From Thioalkalivibrio sp. ALJ24 (GTDB lineage: Bacteria; Pseudomonadota; Gammaproteobacteria; Ectothiorhodospirales; Ectothiorhodospiraceae), in contig NZ_KB898727.1 in NCBI RefSeq assembly GCF_000377785.1, positions 186,001-250,000 on the forward strand: 64,000 bases of DNA. Direction: 5' to 3'. Shown here in pieces: positions 8,879-17,572 of the stretch (within the stretch, counting starts at the first letter, position 1; each line of letters starts with the position of its first letter). Under the pieces are notes generated by a model. The model had not been told where the DNA came from. It saw nothing but the letters and a program-made list of their open reading frames with translations, and made no database searches. A program made the position numbers and the translations under genes.

Positions 8879-10129
8879 TTACTTGTTCGTGAACTCCGGG
8901 TAGGCCTCGAGGCCGCACTCGGTCACGTCAGCACCGATCTCTTCTTCCTCTTCACCCAGGCGGATGCCCATGGCCATCTTGAGGATGAACCACACCAGCA
9001 GGCTGGCGAGGAAGACGAAGACGAAGATTGCCGCCAGACCCGCGATCTGCGCCACGAAGGTCGCATCCGGGTTGGACAGCAGGACCGCGAGCACGCCCCA
9101 GATGCCGGCCGTGCCGTGGGCCGAGATCGCACCCACCGGATCGTCGATCTTGACCTTGTCGAGCGCGACGATGGAGAACACCACGATCACGCCACCCACG
9201 GCGCCGATGAAGGTCGCCAGCAGCGGGCTGGGCATCAGCGGTTCGGCGGTGATGGACACCAGGCCGGCGACCGCGCCGTTCAGGGCCATGGTCAGGTCAG
9301 CCTTGCCGAACATGAGGCGGGTGGTGATCAGCGCGGCAATCACGCCCCCGGCCGCAGCCAGGTTGGTGTTGGTGAACACGGCCGCCACGGCATTCGCGGA
9401 TTCAACGTCGGACACCTTCAGCTCGGAACCGCCGTTGAAGCCGAACCAGCCCAGCCAGAGGATCAGCACGCCCAGGGTCGCCAGCGGCATGCTGGAGCCC
9501 GGGATCGCGTTGATCTGGCCATCCTTGCCGTACTTGCCCTTGCGCGCCCCCAGCAGCAGGACGCCGGCCAGCGCAGCCACGGCACCGGTGAAGTGGACGA
9601 TGCCCGAGCCGGCGTAGTCGAGATAGCCGATCTGATCCAGGATGCCGCCACCCCAGCTCCAGAAGCCCTGGATCGGGTAGATCACGCCGGTCAGGACCAC
9701 GGCGAAGGCGAGGAAGGCCCACAGCTTCATGCGTTCGGCCACCGCACCGGAGACGATGGACATCGCCGTCGCCACGAACACGACCTGGAAGAAGAAGTCC
9801 GCGCGATCGGAGTAGTAGATGTCGCCCCCGCTGCCCAGTACCTCGGACACGGCGTTGTCACCGGTAATGAAGAAGCCCAGGCCCGGGATCAGCGAAGTGA
9901 GCCCGTCGCTGTACATGATGTTGTAGCCAATCAGCATGTACATCACCGAGGCGATGGAATAAAGGGAGATGTTCTTGGTGAGGATTTCGGCCACGCTCTT
10001 GGTCCGCACCATGCCGGCCTCGAGCATGGTAAAGCCCGCGGCCATCCACATGACCAGCGCGCCGGCCATCAGGAAGTAAAAGGTGTCGAGCGCGTAGGCC
10101 ACCTCGACGACTTGCTGTTCGATATCCAT
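8879..10129 (-). CDS. amtB: Ammonium channel AmtB
   Basis: A 416-residue Amt/MEP/Rh family ammonium channel with eleven predicted membrane segments and the outer end starting MDIEQQVVEV, so no cleaved signal is evident. The pore twin histidines can be placed at H179 (GSGIVHFTG) and H338 (ISAHGTAGIWG). The phenylalanine-gate region FWSWGGG and the conserved D in LDYAGSG are present. It follows glnK by 39 bp, the near-universal pairing in which GlnK plugs AmtB when nitrogen is sufficient. The acidic C-terminal tail (EEEEEIGADVTECG) differs from the E. coli tail. Confidence 0.96.
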   Translation of the reverse strand: MDIEQQVVEVAYALDTFYFLMAGALVMWMAAGFTMLEAGMVRTKSVAEILTKNISLYSIASVMYMLIGYNIMYSDGLTSLIPGLGFFITGDNAVSEVLGSGGDIYYSDRADFFFQVVFVATAMSIVSGAVAERMKLWAFLAFAVVLTGVIYPIQGFWSWGGGILDQIGYLDYAGSGIVHFTGAVAALAGVLLLGARKGKYGKDGQINAIPGSSMPLATLGVLILWLGWFGFNGGSELKVSDVESANAVAAVFTNTNLAAAGGVIAALITTRLMFGKADLTMALNGAVAGLVSITAEPLMPSPLLATFIGAVGGVIVVFSIVALDKVKIDDPVGAISAHGTAGIWGVLAVLLSNPDATFVAQIAGLAAIFVFVFLASLLVWFILKMAMGIRLGEEEEEIGADVTECGLEAYPEFTNK

Positions 10130-10168
10130 TTTCGGATTACCTCATCTAATAATGACCGAGATGGGCGC

Positions 10169-10519
<351 letters not shown>

Positions 10520-10578
10520 TCAAGTGGGCCGCCACCGGGGGCAACGACCCGCAACGAAGTTTGCTTCCGGTTCAAGGT

Positions 10579-11358
10579 TCAGAAGGATTTCGACCAGCCC
10601 ACCCAGGTGCGCAGGTCTTCGTCATCTTCATCTTTATAAGCGAGATTCAGGCTGAATTCGCCGAACTCGCCGGCATCGCGGGCGAGGCTGGCGGAGTAAT
10701 GGGTGTAATCGTCGGTGTCGCCGTCGTAGGTCTGACGGCCGACCATGAACCCGGCGCTGTAGACCTCGGCGAACGGCACATCCAGACCGCCGTAGAAGTA
10801 GATATCGTCCGTTTCGAGCGCCGAATCGGAGCTGTCCGTCACCACATAGTTGAGGCCGCCGTAGAAAGCGATCACGTCCAGGTCGAAACTCATGGAACCG
10901 TAAATCTCACCGAAGTCGGCACTCAGCGAAGACGAAGTCGACTCGCCATCTTCATCGGTAACCGTTACGGACGCGTCAGGGTAGGCGTAGTAGACGTAAC
11001 CCACGTCATAACCAAGGCCGTTATCGAAGGAATCCGCGAACCCCAGATAAAGATCCAGCTCATACGTGGTATCGTCGGTGACTGTGAAAACTTCCCCCTC
11101 TTCACGCACAGTCTCACTTCCGAAATCAACGTTGGACGCCCAGGTGCCCAGGTAAAACCCGGAGGCATGCTCCCAGTCAAACCCGCCCTGGATGGCGGCT
11201 CCGCCGTCGGTTTCAGAACCGCCCCGCAGTTCATAGTCGGAAACGATCGAGATATTGGCCGAGAATTCGGCGGCCGCGGTGGAAGTAAAGACCACCCCCC
11301 CGGTAGAACCGACAGCCAGGACGGCGGAGGCAACGGCGGAATAGGCAAACTTCTTCAT
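10579..11358 (-). CDS. TorF-family putative porin
   Basis: A 259-residue outer-membrane beta-barrel protein with a 30-residue signal peptide (MKKFAYSAVASAVLAVG...TAAAEF). The segment SDYELRGGSETDGGAAIQGG and FYLGTWASNVDFGSE match the family described as TorF or gcw_chp (TIGR02001). Alternating aromatic/acidic strands run to a C-terminal aromatic residue (WVGWSKSF), as in barrel proteins. The ATG at 11358 follows GGGAG. Family members are often encoded beside glnK-amtB in Proteobacteria, which suggests a nitrogen-regulated outer-membrane pore, perhaps for ammonium, amines or urea. The substrate is not established. Confidence 0.88.
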   Translation of the reverse strand: MKKFAYSAVASAVLAVGSTGGVVFTSTAAAEFSANISIVSDYELRGGSETDGGAAIQGGFDWEHASGFYLGTWASNVDFGSETVREEGEVFTVTDDTTYELDLYLGFADSFDNGLGYDVGYVYYAYPDASVTVTDEDGESTSSSLSADFGEIYGSMSFDLDVIAFYGGLNYVVTDSSDSALETDDIYFYGGLDVPFAEVYSAGFMVGRQTYDGDTDDYTHYSASLARDAGEFGEFSLNLAYKDEDDEDLRTWVGWSKSF

Positions 11359-11414
11359 GGATGGACTCCCTCTGTCTTTGTTCGGATGTCGCGAAATGTC
11401 GACACCCGGCTCCT

Positions 11415-11430
11415 TGCAGGGGGCGTGCCA
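11415..11430 (-). promoter_or_regulatory. Sigma-54 promoter of torF-glnK-amtB
   Basis: The minus strand reads TGGCACGCCCCCTGCA, matching TGGCACG-N4-TTGCA at 11 of 12 fixed positions with exact GG/GC spacing. Transcription should begin near 11404, giving a leader of about 46 nt that contains the GGGAG ribosome site. Together with the upstream boxes this predicts RpoN- and NtrC-dependent induction under nitrogen limitation. Confidence 0.82.
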
Positions 11431-11507
11431 GTTATGAGGAAAGGCGAAAAACAGCGGATTCACGCAACGGTGTTGCAGCCGAACCACGGGCAATTGCTAC
11501 AAGCGGG

Positions 11508-11543
11508 TGCAACCACAAGGTGCATGCGCACCAAAAGAGGGCA
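11508..11543 (-). promoter_or_regulatory. Two NtrC-like boxes upstream of torF-glnK-amtB
   Basis: TGCAACCACAAGGTGCA (11508-11524) and CGCACCAAAAGAGGGCA (11527-11543), both written on the plus strand, each match TGCACYAAAATGGTGCA at 13 of 17 positions by eye. They are 19 bp start to start, and the nearer one lies 77 bp upstream of the sigma-54 element. They fit tandem enhancer half-sites for NtrC. No binding data are available. Confidence 0.6.
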
Positions 11544-11670
11544 AAAGCGGTCGGGGATGTCACCAGAACGGGCACCAGCCCGGAAAGGTCGTTATGCAGG
11601 GGAGAGGCGGGAATAAAGACGGGAGGTGCGGATGCGGCCCGCCGATCGGTCAGAGCCTGCGCACCGGGGG

Positions 11671-12033
11671 TCAGTCGGCTGCCAGCGAGCCGCGCTCGAT
11701 GGTGATGCCGACCTCACGCACGCCGGCCACCGCGCCCGGTTTGCCCAGGGTAATGCGCAGCCAGGGCGAACCGAACTGCGCCATCAGGGTTTCGGCGATC
11801 TCCTCGGCGAGGGATTCGAGAAGGACATGCGGCTCGCGCGTGACGATGGCACGCACCGCATTGGCGACGGCCTCGTAGTCCACGGTATCGCCGATCTCGC
11901 CGGACCGGGCGGCCACGCGAGTGTCTGCCGCCAGCTCGATGTCGAAACGCAGCGGGCGCCGGATACGCTGTTCCCAGCCGTATACACCGACCACGGCGGG
12001 GATCTCCAGATCACGCAGATAGATACGGTCCAT
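11671..12033 (-). CDS. folB: Dihydroneopterin aldolase FolB
   Basis: A 120-residue enzyme that splits dihydroneopterin to hydroxymethyl-dihydropterin and glycolaldehyde in folate synthesis. It aligns with E. coli FolB along its whole length: MDRIYLRDLEIPAVVGVYGWEQ, the catalytic-site segment LLESLAEEIAETLMAQF, and LGKPGAVAGVREVGITIERG. The start is set at the ATG at 12033 (MDRIYLR), where homologues begin; an ATG three codons upstream is also possible. It is a single gene, divergent from the amidoligase gene 111 bp away. Confidence 0.93.
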   Translation of the reverse strand: MDRIYLRDLEIPAVVGVYGWEQRIRRPLRFDIELAADTRVAARSGEIGDTVDYEAVANAVRAIVTREPHVLLESLAEEIAETLMAQFGSPWLRITLGKPGAVAGVREVGITIERGSLAAD

Positions 12034-12144
12034 GCGGGGCACCGGGACATCAGGGTTGCGGGGCCGCTTATCCTACTGCCTGCCCCGACCCGCGTACACC
12101 GGGCCGCGTTATGATGGGGCCCGTACCGCGACCGGAAGCCCTTC

Positions 12145-13140
12145 ATGCCCGCCCATCCGTTTCCCGCACTGCCCTGGCCCCGCACCCCCGAGGGCACCCT
12201 GCGCCGGGTGGGAGTGGAGATCGAGATGGCCGGGGTGTCGCTGGACGCCATGGCCCGGGCGATCCTTGATGAATTCGGTGGGCGCATCGAGGCGGAACAC
12301 GCCTTCGTGCTGCACGTGCGCGACAGCGAGGTCGGAGACTTTCAGCTGGAACTCGATGCCCGGGTACTGAAGGACCGTGCCTACCGCGAACACCTCGCGC
12401 GCCTGGGCATCGACCTCGACGATCGCGACCAGCAGGCGCTGGAGGCCTGGCTGGCCGATGCCGCCGGCCGGCTGGTGCCCCACGAGATCGTCGCGCCCCC
12501 CCTGGAACCGGAGATGCTCCCGCGCCTGGACCGGGTACGCGCGGCCCTGCAGCGCGAGGGTGCTCTGGGCACCGAGCGCTCGCTGCTCTACGCCTTCGGG
12601 CTGCAACTGAACATCGAGATCCACAGCCGCGAGCCCGAGTGGCTGCTGGCGATCCTGCGCGCGTTCGTGCTGATGTACGAGATCCTTACCCAGGCCGGGG
12701 CGATCGATCTCGCACGCCGCCTGTCGCCCTACATCCGGCCGTTCCCGGGCGCCTTCGTGCGCTACATCCTCGACCCGGATTTCACCCCCGACCGCGCCTC
12801 TCTGATCGACACCTACCTGGCCCACAACCCCACGCGCAACCGCCCGCTCGACCTGCTGCCAGTCCTGGCGGAGCTGGATCCGGAACGCGTTGCGGCCGCG
12901 CCGGTGGAGCACGAACTGATCAAGCCGCGCCCCGCACTGCACTACCGGTTGCCGGACTGCCGCATCGACGACCCCCGGTGGAGCCTGGCGCATCCGCTGA
13001 ATGGCTGGGTGGAAGTGGAGCAGCTGGCCGCCCACCCCGAACGCCTGGAGCGGCTCGCGCAGGAGTATCTGGAACGTCCCGGCCAGGCCGTGGGCCGCCG
13101 GGCCGACGAGTGGATGCAACGCCTGCGTGAATGGTTCTGA
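12145..13140 (+). CDS. Amidoligase-family enzyme (carboxylate-amine ligase fold)
   Basis: A 331-residue protein of the amidoligase family (PF12224), related in fold to glutamine synthetase and glutamate-cysteine ligase. The N-terminal RRVGVEIEMAGVSL carries the paired glutamates expected to bind metal/ATP. Later blocks are FGLQLNIEIHS near residues 152-162, the helical LMYEILTQAGAIDLARRLSPYIRPFP, and RLPDCRIDDPRWSLAHPLNGWVEVE towards the end. Such enzymes are predicted to join a carboxylate to an amine with ATP. A class I glutamine amidotransferase overlaps its end, an association described for this family. The substrates are unknown. GGAAG lies eight bases before the ATG. Confidence 0.85.
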   Translation: MPAHPFPALPWPRTPEGTLRRVGVEIEMAGVSLDAMARAILDEFGGRIEAEHAFVLHVRDSEVGDFQLELDARVLKDRAYREHLARLGIDLDDRDQQALEAWLADAAGRLVPHEIVAPPLEPEMLPRLDRVRAALQREGALGTERSLLYAFGLQLNIEIHSREPEWLLAILRAFVLMYEILTQAGAIDLARRLSPYIRPFPGAFVRYILDPDFTPDRASLIDTYLAHNPTRNRPLDLLPVLAELDPERVAAAPVEHELIKPRPALHYRLPDCRIDDPRWSLAHPLNGWVEVEQLAAHPERLERLAQEYLERPGQAVGRRADEWMQRLREWF

Positions 13141-13945
13141 TCGCCAGCAGCGCCCGGTGATCGCCATCACCGGGCCGGACCGTGGCGGCACGCCCGCGTG
13201 GCTGTTCACCGCCCTTGCGGTATGGCGCGCCGGCGGCCGCCCGCTGCGCCTCCGCCCCGGCGCCCCGCGACGCAACCGACCGATCGACGGCCTGATCGTC
13301 GGGGGCGGCGCGGACGTCGACCCCGCGCTGTATGACGGGGCCACGCCCGAAGGCCCCGGCACCGCGGCGATACGCCGGGCCGAAGGCCGCCTGTCGCAGC
13401 GTCTGATCGGCTACGCCTTCTACCCCGCTCTGTGGCTGCTGCGCCGGCTGTTTCAGTCCAAAGACGCCTCCTCGCTGGATCCCGAACGCGACCGCATGGA
13501 AAAGGCCCTGATCCACCACGCGCTGGACGAACACCTGCCGATCCTCGGGATCTGCCGCGGGATGCAGCTCATCAACGTGGTGCGCGGTGGCAGCCTGCAT
13601 CGCGATCTGGCCGCGTTCTACGCCGAAACCCCCAATGCCCGCAGCCTGCTGCCGGTCAAGCGCGTACGGCTGGATCCGCATTCACGCCTGGCCGCCATCC
13701 TGGGCGATCCGCCGCTGCACGTGAATGCCCTGCACGACCAGGCCGTCGACCGGCTCGGCCAGGGCCTGAACGTGGCCGGACGCGAGCCCTCGCGGGTGGT
13801 CCAGGCCATCGAGACCGAACAGGACTTCTGTATCGGCGTGCAATGGCACCCCGAATACCTGCCGCAGAAGACCCGCCACCAGCGCCTGTTCCGCGCGCTG
13901 GTCACAGCGGCACGCCGCCCCCGGCCTCAGGCCGACGACGGATAA
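13127..13945 (+). CDS. Class I glutamine amidotransferase-like / gamma-glutamyl hydrolase (PuuD-like)
   Basis: A protein of about 272 residues with the class I GATase triad visible: Cys143 in [11 protein letters not shown], and His241 and Glu243 in [10 protein letters not shown]. The N-terminal [13 protein letters not shown] and the middle [16 protein letters not shown] are typical of the PuuD/gamma-glutamyl-GABA hydrolase branch. The start is uncertain: GTG at 13127 overlaps the amidoligase by 14 bp, and GTG at 13157 is the alternative. An insertion near residues 90-120 ([16 protein letters not shown]) is longer than in PuuD. Coupling to the amidoligase suggests it makes ammonia for it or trims a gamma-glutamyl product. 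It overlaps the convergent msrA end by 19 bp. Confidence 0.86.
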   Translation: MNGSDRQQRPVIAITGPDRGGTPAWLFTALAVWRAGGRPLRLRPGAPRRNRPIDGLIVGGGADVDPALYDGATPEGPGTAAIRRAEGRLSQRLIGYAFYPALWLLRRLFQSKDASSLDPERDRMEKALIHHALDEHLPILGICRGMQLINVVRGGSLHRDLAAFYAETPNARSLLPVKRVRLDPHSRLAAILGDPPLHVNALHDQAVDRLGQGLNVAGREPSRVVQAIETEQDFCIGVQWHPEYLPQKTRHQRLFRALVTAARRPRPQADDG

Positions 13946-14571
13946 GCGACGCGCAGCCCGCCCAGGCCGCAGTAGCCATCCGGAACCTTCGCCAGATACT
14001 GCTGGTGGTAGTCCTCGGCGAAGTAATACGCCTCCAGCTCGCGGATCTCGGTGGTGACCGGCCCCAGCCCCGCCTGCTGCAGCGCGGCATTAAAGCGCTC
14101 GCGGCTGGCGAGCGCAGCCTCGTAATGGACCGGGCCCACGGTGTAGATACCGGAACGGTACTGGGTCCCGACGTCATTGCCCTGACGCATCCCCTGGGTC
14201 GGATCGTGCCCCTCCCAGAACGTACGGAACAGGGTCTCCAGTGACACCGCGCCCGGATCGAACACCACCCGCACCAGTTCGGCGTGGCCGGTCTGGCCGC
14301 TGCAGACCTCGCGGTAGGTCGGGTTGGGGGTGTAACCGCCGCCATAACCCACGCTGGTGGAATACACCCCGTCGAGCTGCCAGAACAGTCGCTCGGCGCC
14401 CCAGAAGCAGCCCATGCCGAAGTGGATGATCTCCATGCCATCGGGGTACGGCGGCGCCAGCGGGGTCCCCAGCACCGCATGGCGTTCCGGCACCGGCATC
14501 GCCTCTGCCCGGCCGGGCAGAGCGCGCTCCGGGTCCACCATCTGCGGCTGCATCCAGTCACCGAACATCAT
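13927..14571 (-). CDS. msrA: Peptide-methionine (S)-S-oxide reductase MsrA
   Basis: A 214-residue reductase that repairs methionine S-sulfoxide in proteins with thioredoxin. The catalytic Cys55 is in [10 protein letters not shown]. The conserved [25 protein letters not shown] and [23 protein letters not shown] follow, and a resolving cysteine lies near the C terminus (DGYCGLGG). The 45-residue N-terminal extension is the same type as in E. coli MsrA (212 residues). Its ATG overlaps the stop of the sugar dehydrogenase gene by 4 bp (ATGA). It has its counterpart MsrB at 52484. Confidence 0.96.
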   Translation of the reverse strand: MMFGDWMQPQMVDPERALPGRAEAMPVPERHAVLGTPLAPPYPDGMEIIHFGMGCFWGAERLFWQLDGVYSTSVGYGGGYTPNPTYREVCSGQTGHAELVRVVFDPGAVSLETLFRTFWEGHDPTQGMRQGNDVGTQYRSGIYTVGPVHYEAALASRERFNAALQQAGLGPVTTEIRELEAYYFAEDYHQQYLAKVPDGYCGLGGLRVAYPSSA

Positions 14572-15764
14572 TCGCTCCCGTTGTCGCCGGCCGGGCGCAG
14601 CCGCAGCAGCTCGCCCGGGTTGTGGTCGGTCAATACCCAGATCGCGCCGTCATGCACGCGCACGTCACGTACCCGCCGGTCCAGGCCCGGCAGCACTTCG
14701 TCCTCGTTGACCAGCTCGCGGTCCTCGAAGGAGAGCCGTAGCAGGGTCCGTCCGGCCAGACCACCGGTCAGCAGGTCACCATCCCATTCGGCAAACGCCG
14801 GATCCCGGATCACCGCCAGCCCCGAAGGCGCGATCGCCGGCGTCCAGTGGTGCAGCGGCGAGACCATCCCTTCCTTCTCGGTCAGGCCCTCGCCGACCGG
14901 ACCGCCGCTGTATTCCTCGCCCTGGCTGATCACCGGCCAGCCGTAGTTGTTGCCCGCTTCGATGATGTTGATCTCGTCACCGCCCCGCGGTCCGTGCTGG
15001 TTCTCCCACAGGATGCCGGTCTCGGAGTCCATCACCATGCCCTGGGAGTTGCGCACCCCGTACGCCCAGATCTCGTCGCGCCGGGCATCGTCGCCGACGA
15101 ACGGATTGTCGTCCGGAACCGAACCATCGTCGTGCACGCGCACGATCGTGCCGATGTGATTGGACGGATCCTGGGCCTGGTCACGATCCCCGCGGTCGCC
15201 CACGCTGACGAACACACGCCCCGTGTCGTCGAACACAATGCGGCTGCCAAAATGGCGCCCGCCGCGCACGCCCGGCTCGGCGGTGAACAGGGTCTCGACG
15301 TCGCTCAGGGCCCCGTCCTCGAAGCGCCCGCGCGCCAGACGCGTGGTCAGCCCGCCGTCCACGCTGGCCGCATAGGTGAAGTACAGCCAGCGGTTGTCGG
15401 CGAAATCCGGATGCAGGGCCAGATCCAGCAACCCGCCCTGATTGCGCGCGCGCAGGTCATCGGGCAGACCCGACACCAGTTCCCCGCGACCCGAGAAGTC
15501 CGGCCCGTCGTCGCCGGCCGGGAAATGCCGCAGGGTGCCCGAGCGTTCGCTGATCAGGGCCCCGCCCTTCGGCAGGAAGGCGATGGCCCAGGGATGATCG
15601 AGAGCGTCGTGCAGAACCTCCACCGACAGCCCGTCGGCCGAGGCCTCCAGGGCATCGGGGGAAGGGGCGGAGGCGCCGGAGCAGCCGGCCAGGAGAAAAC
15701 TCCCGGCCAGCAATCCGGCCAGGCCGCGACGCAGAACAGGAGCCGAGTTAGCCGAGTTCGTCAT
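14568..15764 (-). CDS. PQQ-dependent sugar dehydrogenase, lipoprotein
   Basis: A 398-residue six-bladed beta-propeller of the soluble aldose dehydrogenase/YliI family (GSDH, PF07995). A lipobox LLAG-C at residues 25-28 predicts a lipid-anchored envelope protein. Family blocks include [71 protein letters not shown], and YGVRNSQGM with [17 protein letters not shown], which contribute the PQQ and calcium site. It would oxidise periplasmic aldoses with PQQ. No PQQ synthesis genes are in the window. It sits between nei and msrA, overlapping each neighbour by 4 bp, so the three genes look like one transcript. Confidence 0.9.
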   Translation of the reverse strand: MTNSANSAPVLRRGLAGLLAGSFLLAGCSGASAPSPDALEASADGLSVEVLHDALDHPWAIAFLPKGGALISERSGTLRHFPAGDDGPDFSGRGELVSGLPDDLRARNQGGLLDLALHPDFADNRWLYFTYAASVDGGLTTRLARGRFEDGALSDVETLFTAEPGVRGGRHFGSRIVFDDTGRVFVSVGDRGDRDQAQDPSNHIGTIVRVHDDGSVPDDNPFVGDDARRDEIWAYGVRNSQGMVMDSETGILWENQHGPRGGDEINIIEAGNNYGWPVISQGEEYSGGPVGEGLTEKEGMVSPLHHWTPAIAPSGLAVIRDPAFAEWDGDLLTGGLAGRTLLRLSFEDRELVNEDEVLPGLDRRVRDVRVHDGAIWVLTDHNPGELLRLRPAGDNGSE

Positions 15765-16609
15765 GAGACTTCTCCCTTCGGATCAGGGCGTGGCTGACAG
15801 GCCGGACACCACCAGGTCGGACGCGCATGTTCTCCCAGCAGGGCCCGCTGCAGCGGCGCGGCGCATTGCCGGCAGGCTTCACCCTCACGTCCGTAGACGT
15901 ACAGGAAGGCGTCCGGTTCCGCCTGCGCCCGCGTGATCCGCGGGCCCGGTCGCAGATTGCGCCGCAACAGCCGCACCGCATCCGCGTAAATCGCCCGCAG
16001 TCGGTCGTCGCTCACCGCACCTGCCGGGGTCAGCGGATGGCAGCCATGCAGAAACAGCAATTCCGATTTGTAGACGTTGCCGATCCCCGCCGCCAGGCTT
16101 TGATCCAGAAGGATGTCCGTCAGCGGGCGCTCCGGTACCGGGCGCTGGCGCACCCGCGCCACCACCGCATCGATATCCACGCCCGGATCCAGCAGGTCCG
16201 GCCCCACCCGGGCATCCAGACGTTCGATATCCGCCGCTTCCGCTCCCACTGCGGGCATCCGGCGCCAGACCAGTTCGCGCGGCTGGAAACACACCAGCAT
16301 CCGGTCCTCGAGGGTCAGCACCGCATGGGCCTGGTGTGCCGGCTTCGACCATTCCGCGCCACGCGCGTATTCATGCCAGGTGCCCCACATCCCGAGGTGG
16401 GTGCGCAGCAGCCACGGCGTATCGTCGGCCGCGATCAGTTCCATCAGCAGGTGCTTGCCGCGGGCCCGCAGCGCACCGGCCCGCATCGGGCCGTGCTCGC
16501 GCAGCGGCTCGCCGCGCCCGGCGCGGGTCGCCACCGCCTCCAGCGCCGCCCCTTCCAGACGCGGGCGCAGCATGGCCGCGAGCCGGTGGATGGTGTCGCC
16601 CTCGGGCAT
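15761..16609 (-). CDS. Fpg/Nei-family DNA glycosylase (endonuclease VIII-like)
   Basis: A 282-residue bifunctional DNA glycosylase/AP lyase. Mature Pro2 and Glu3 (MPEGDTIHR) are the catalytic residues, Lys52 (RARGKHLL) is conserved, and the helix-two-turn-helix shows GIGNVYKSE at 175-183. A zinc finger has Cys246, Cys249, Cys268 and Cys271. The PEGDTI start places it nearer Nei/Nei2 than Fpg (which begins PELPEV), so oxidised pyrimidines are the expected substrates. It overlaps the downstream sugar dehydrogenase by 4 bp and starts 3 bp after the acyltransferase stop. Confidence 0.92.
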   Translation of the reverse strand: MPEGDTIHRLAAMLRPRLEGAALEAVATRAGRGEPLREHGPMRAGALRARGKHLLMELIAADDTPWLLRTHLGMWGTWHEYARGAEWSKPAHQAHAVLTLEDRMLVCFQPRELVWRRMPAVGAEAADIERLDARVGPDLLDPGVDIDAVVARVRQRPVPERPLTDILLDQSLAAGIGNVYKSELLFLHGCHPLTPAGAVSDDRLRAIYADAVRLLRRNLRPGPRITRAQAEPDAFLYVYGREGEACRQCAAPLQRALLGEHARPTWWCPACQPRPDPKGEVS

Positions 16610-16612
16610 CGG

Positions 16613-17572
16613 TCAGTAGAGTGGAGGCTCGCCCTCGGGCCGGGTGCGGAACAGGCGCAGGGTCCACAGATACTGTGCCGGGGCCTGTTCCACGCCCCGT
16701 TCGATGGCGGCGTTCATGGCCCGGGCATCGGCGGCGTCGTCGCCCGAGGGGAAGTCCTCCATTGGAGGCCACAGACGCATCGCGTATTCGTCGCGGGCGA
16801 GGTCGTACCAGGCGAAACTCGGCAGCACCACCGCCCGCGACATGCGCGCCAGCCGCCCCAGCGCGGTCAGCGTGGCCTTGGGCACGCCGAAGAAATCCAC
16901 GAACACCGCCCCGTCGGCACCCAGGTCCTCGTCCGGCAGGTAATAAAAGAACCGCCCGCGGCGCAGCTGGCGGATCGCCGGGCGCAGCCCCTGCTCGCGG
17001 GCGAAGATATCGCCGGAGTAACGGGTGCGGCTGCGGTGATTGATCCACTCCAGCACCGGGTTCTTCATCGGCTTGGCGAAGGAGACCCCGTCGTACATCT
17101 GACTCATGCGCACCCCGCCATAATCGAGCCCCAACGAGTGCGGGGCGAGGATGATCACCGGAGTCCCGTCGGAGCGCGCGCGTTCGTAGTGCTCCAGCCC
17201 GTCCACCCGGATGCGCGAGGCGTGCTCGCCGGGCTTGCCAAACCACAGCAGGCCATAGTCCAGTACGGTCTGCGCCTGGTAGCGGTAGAAGGCGGCCAGC
17301 CTTGCCTCGCGTTCGGCCGCATCCAGCTGCGGGAAGCACAGCTCGAGGTTGCGTTCGGCGATCCGGCGGCTGCGCCCCGAGCGGCGGTACAGCAGGCGGC
17401 CGATGCCACGGGCCAGCGCCTGCACCGCCGGACGCGGCATCTGCTGCAGCACCCAGGCCAGCGCCACGCCGACCCAGGTGAGCCAGTAGCGGGGTGCGAA
17501 ATGCCGAGCGGTCAGCGGCGCCCGGTAGGCACCGACGTGCGCCTCCTCCCCGGGGGCATCGTCACGGCTCAT
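16613..17572 (-). CDS. Lipid A biosynthesis lauroyl/myristoyl acyltransferase (LpxL/HtrB family)
   Basis: A 319-residue inner-membrane acyltransferase. The catalytic HX4D motif is H145-SLGL-D150, preceded by a hydrophobic anchor at about 31-44. Other family blocks are RIAERNLELCFP, FAKPMKNPVLEWINHRSRTRYSG and FFYYLPDEDLGADGAVFVDFFGV. LpxL and LpxM add secondary acyl chains to Kdo-lipid A. Which chain is added cannot be told from sequence; the PDEDLG wording is nearer LpxL/LpxP than LpxM. Its start overlaps the TPR gene stop by 4 bp (ATGA). Confidence 0.9.
   Translation of the reverse strand: MSRDDAPGEEAHVGAYRAPLTARHFAPRYWLTWVGVALAWVLQQMPRPAVQALARGIGRLLYRRSGRSRRIAERNLELCFPQLDAAEREARLAAFYRYQAQTVLDYGLLWFGKPGEHASRIRVDGLEHYERARSDGTPVIILAPHSLGLDYGGVRMSQMYDGVSFAKPMKNPVLEWINHRSRTRYSGDIFAREQGLRPAIRQLRRGRFFYYLPDEDLGADGAVFVDFFGVPKATLTALGRLARMSRAVVLPSFAWYDLARDEYAMRLWPPMEDFPSGDDAADARAMNAAIERGVEQAPAQYLWTLRLFRTRPEGEPPLY

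Larger units (their letters stand above)
11359..11670. other. 312-bp control region between torF-like gene and folB
   Basis: This gap holds a sigma-54 promoter and two NtrC-like boxes serving the minus-strand torF-glnK-amtB operon, in its first 185 bp. It also has a small palindrome GCAACGGTGTTGC at 11464-11476 between promoter and boxes. The remaining bases 11544-11670, next to the folB stop, show no gene, RNA or clear terminator. Confidence 0.6.

Noticed and set aside
11464-11476. GCAACGGTGTTGC palindrome as a third NtrC site
   Set aside because: Its arms are only 5 bp and it lacks the TGCAC/GGTGCA ends of NtrC boxes; it is too close to the promoter for an enhancer pair to be convincing.
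12110-12115. TATGAT as a -10 box for the amidoligase gene
   Set aside because: No acceptable -35 element lies 16-18 bp upstream, and such hexamers occur by chance.
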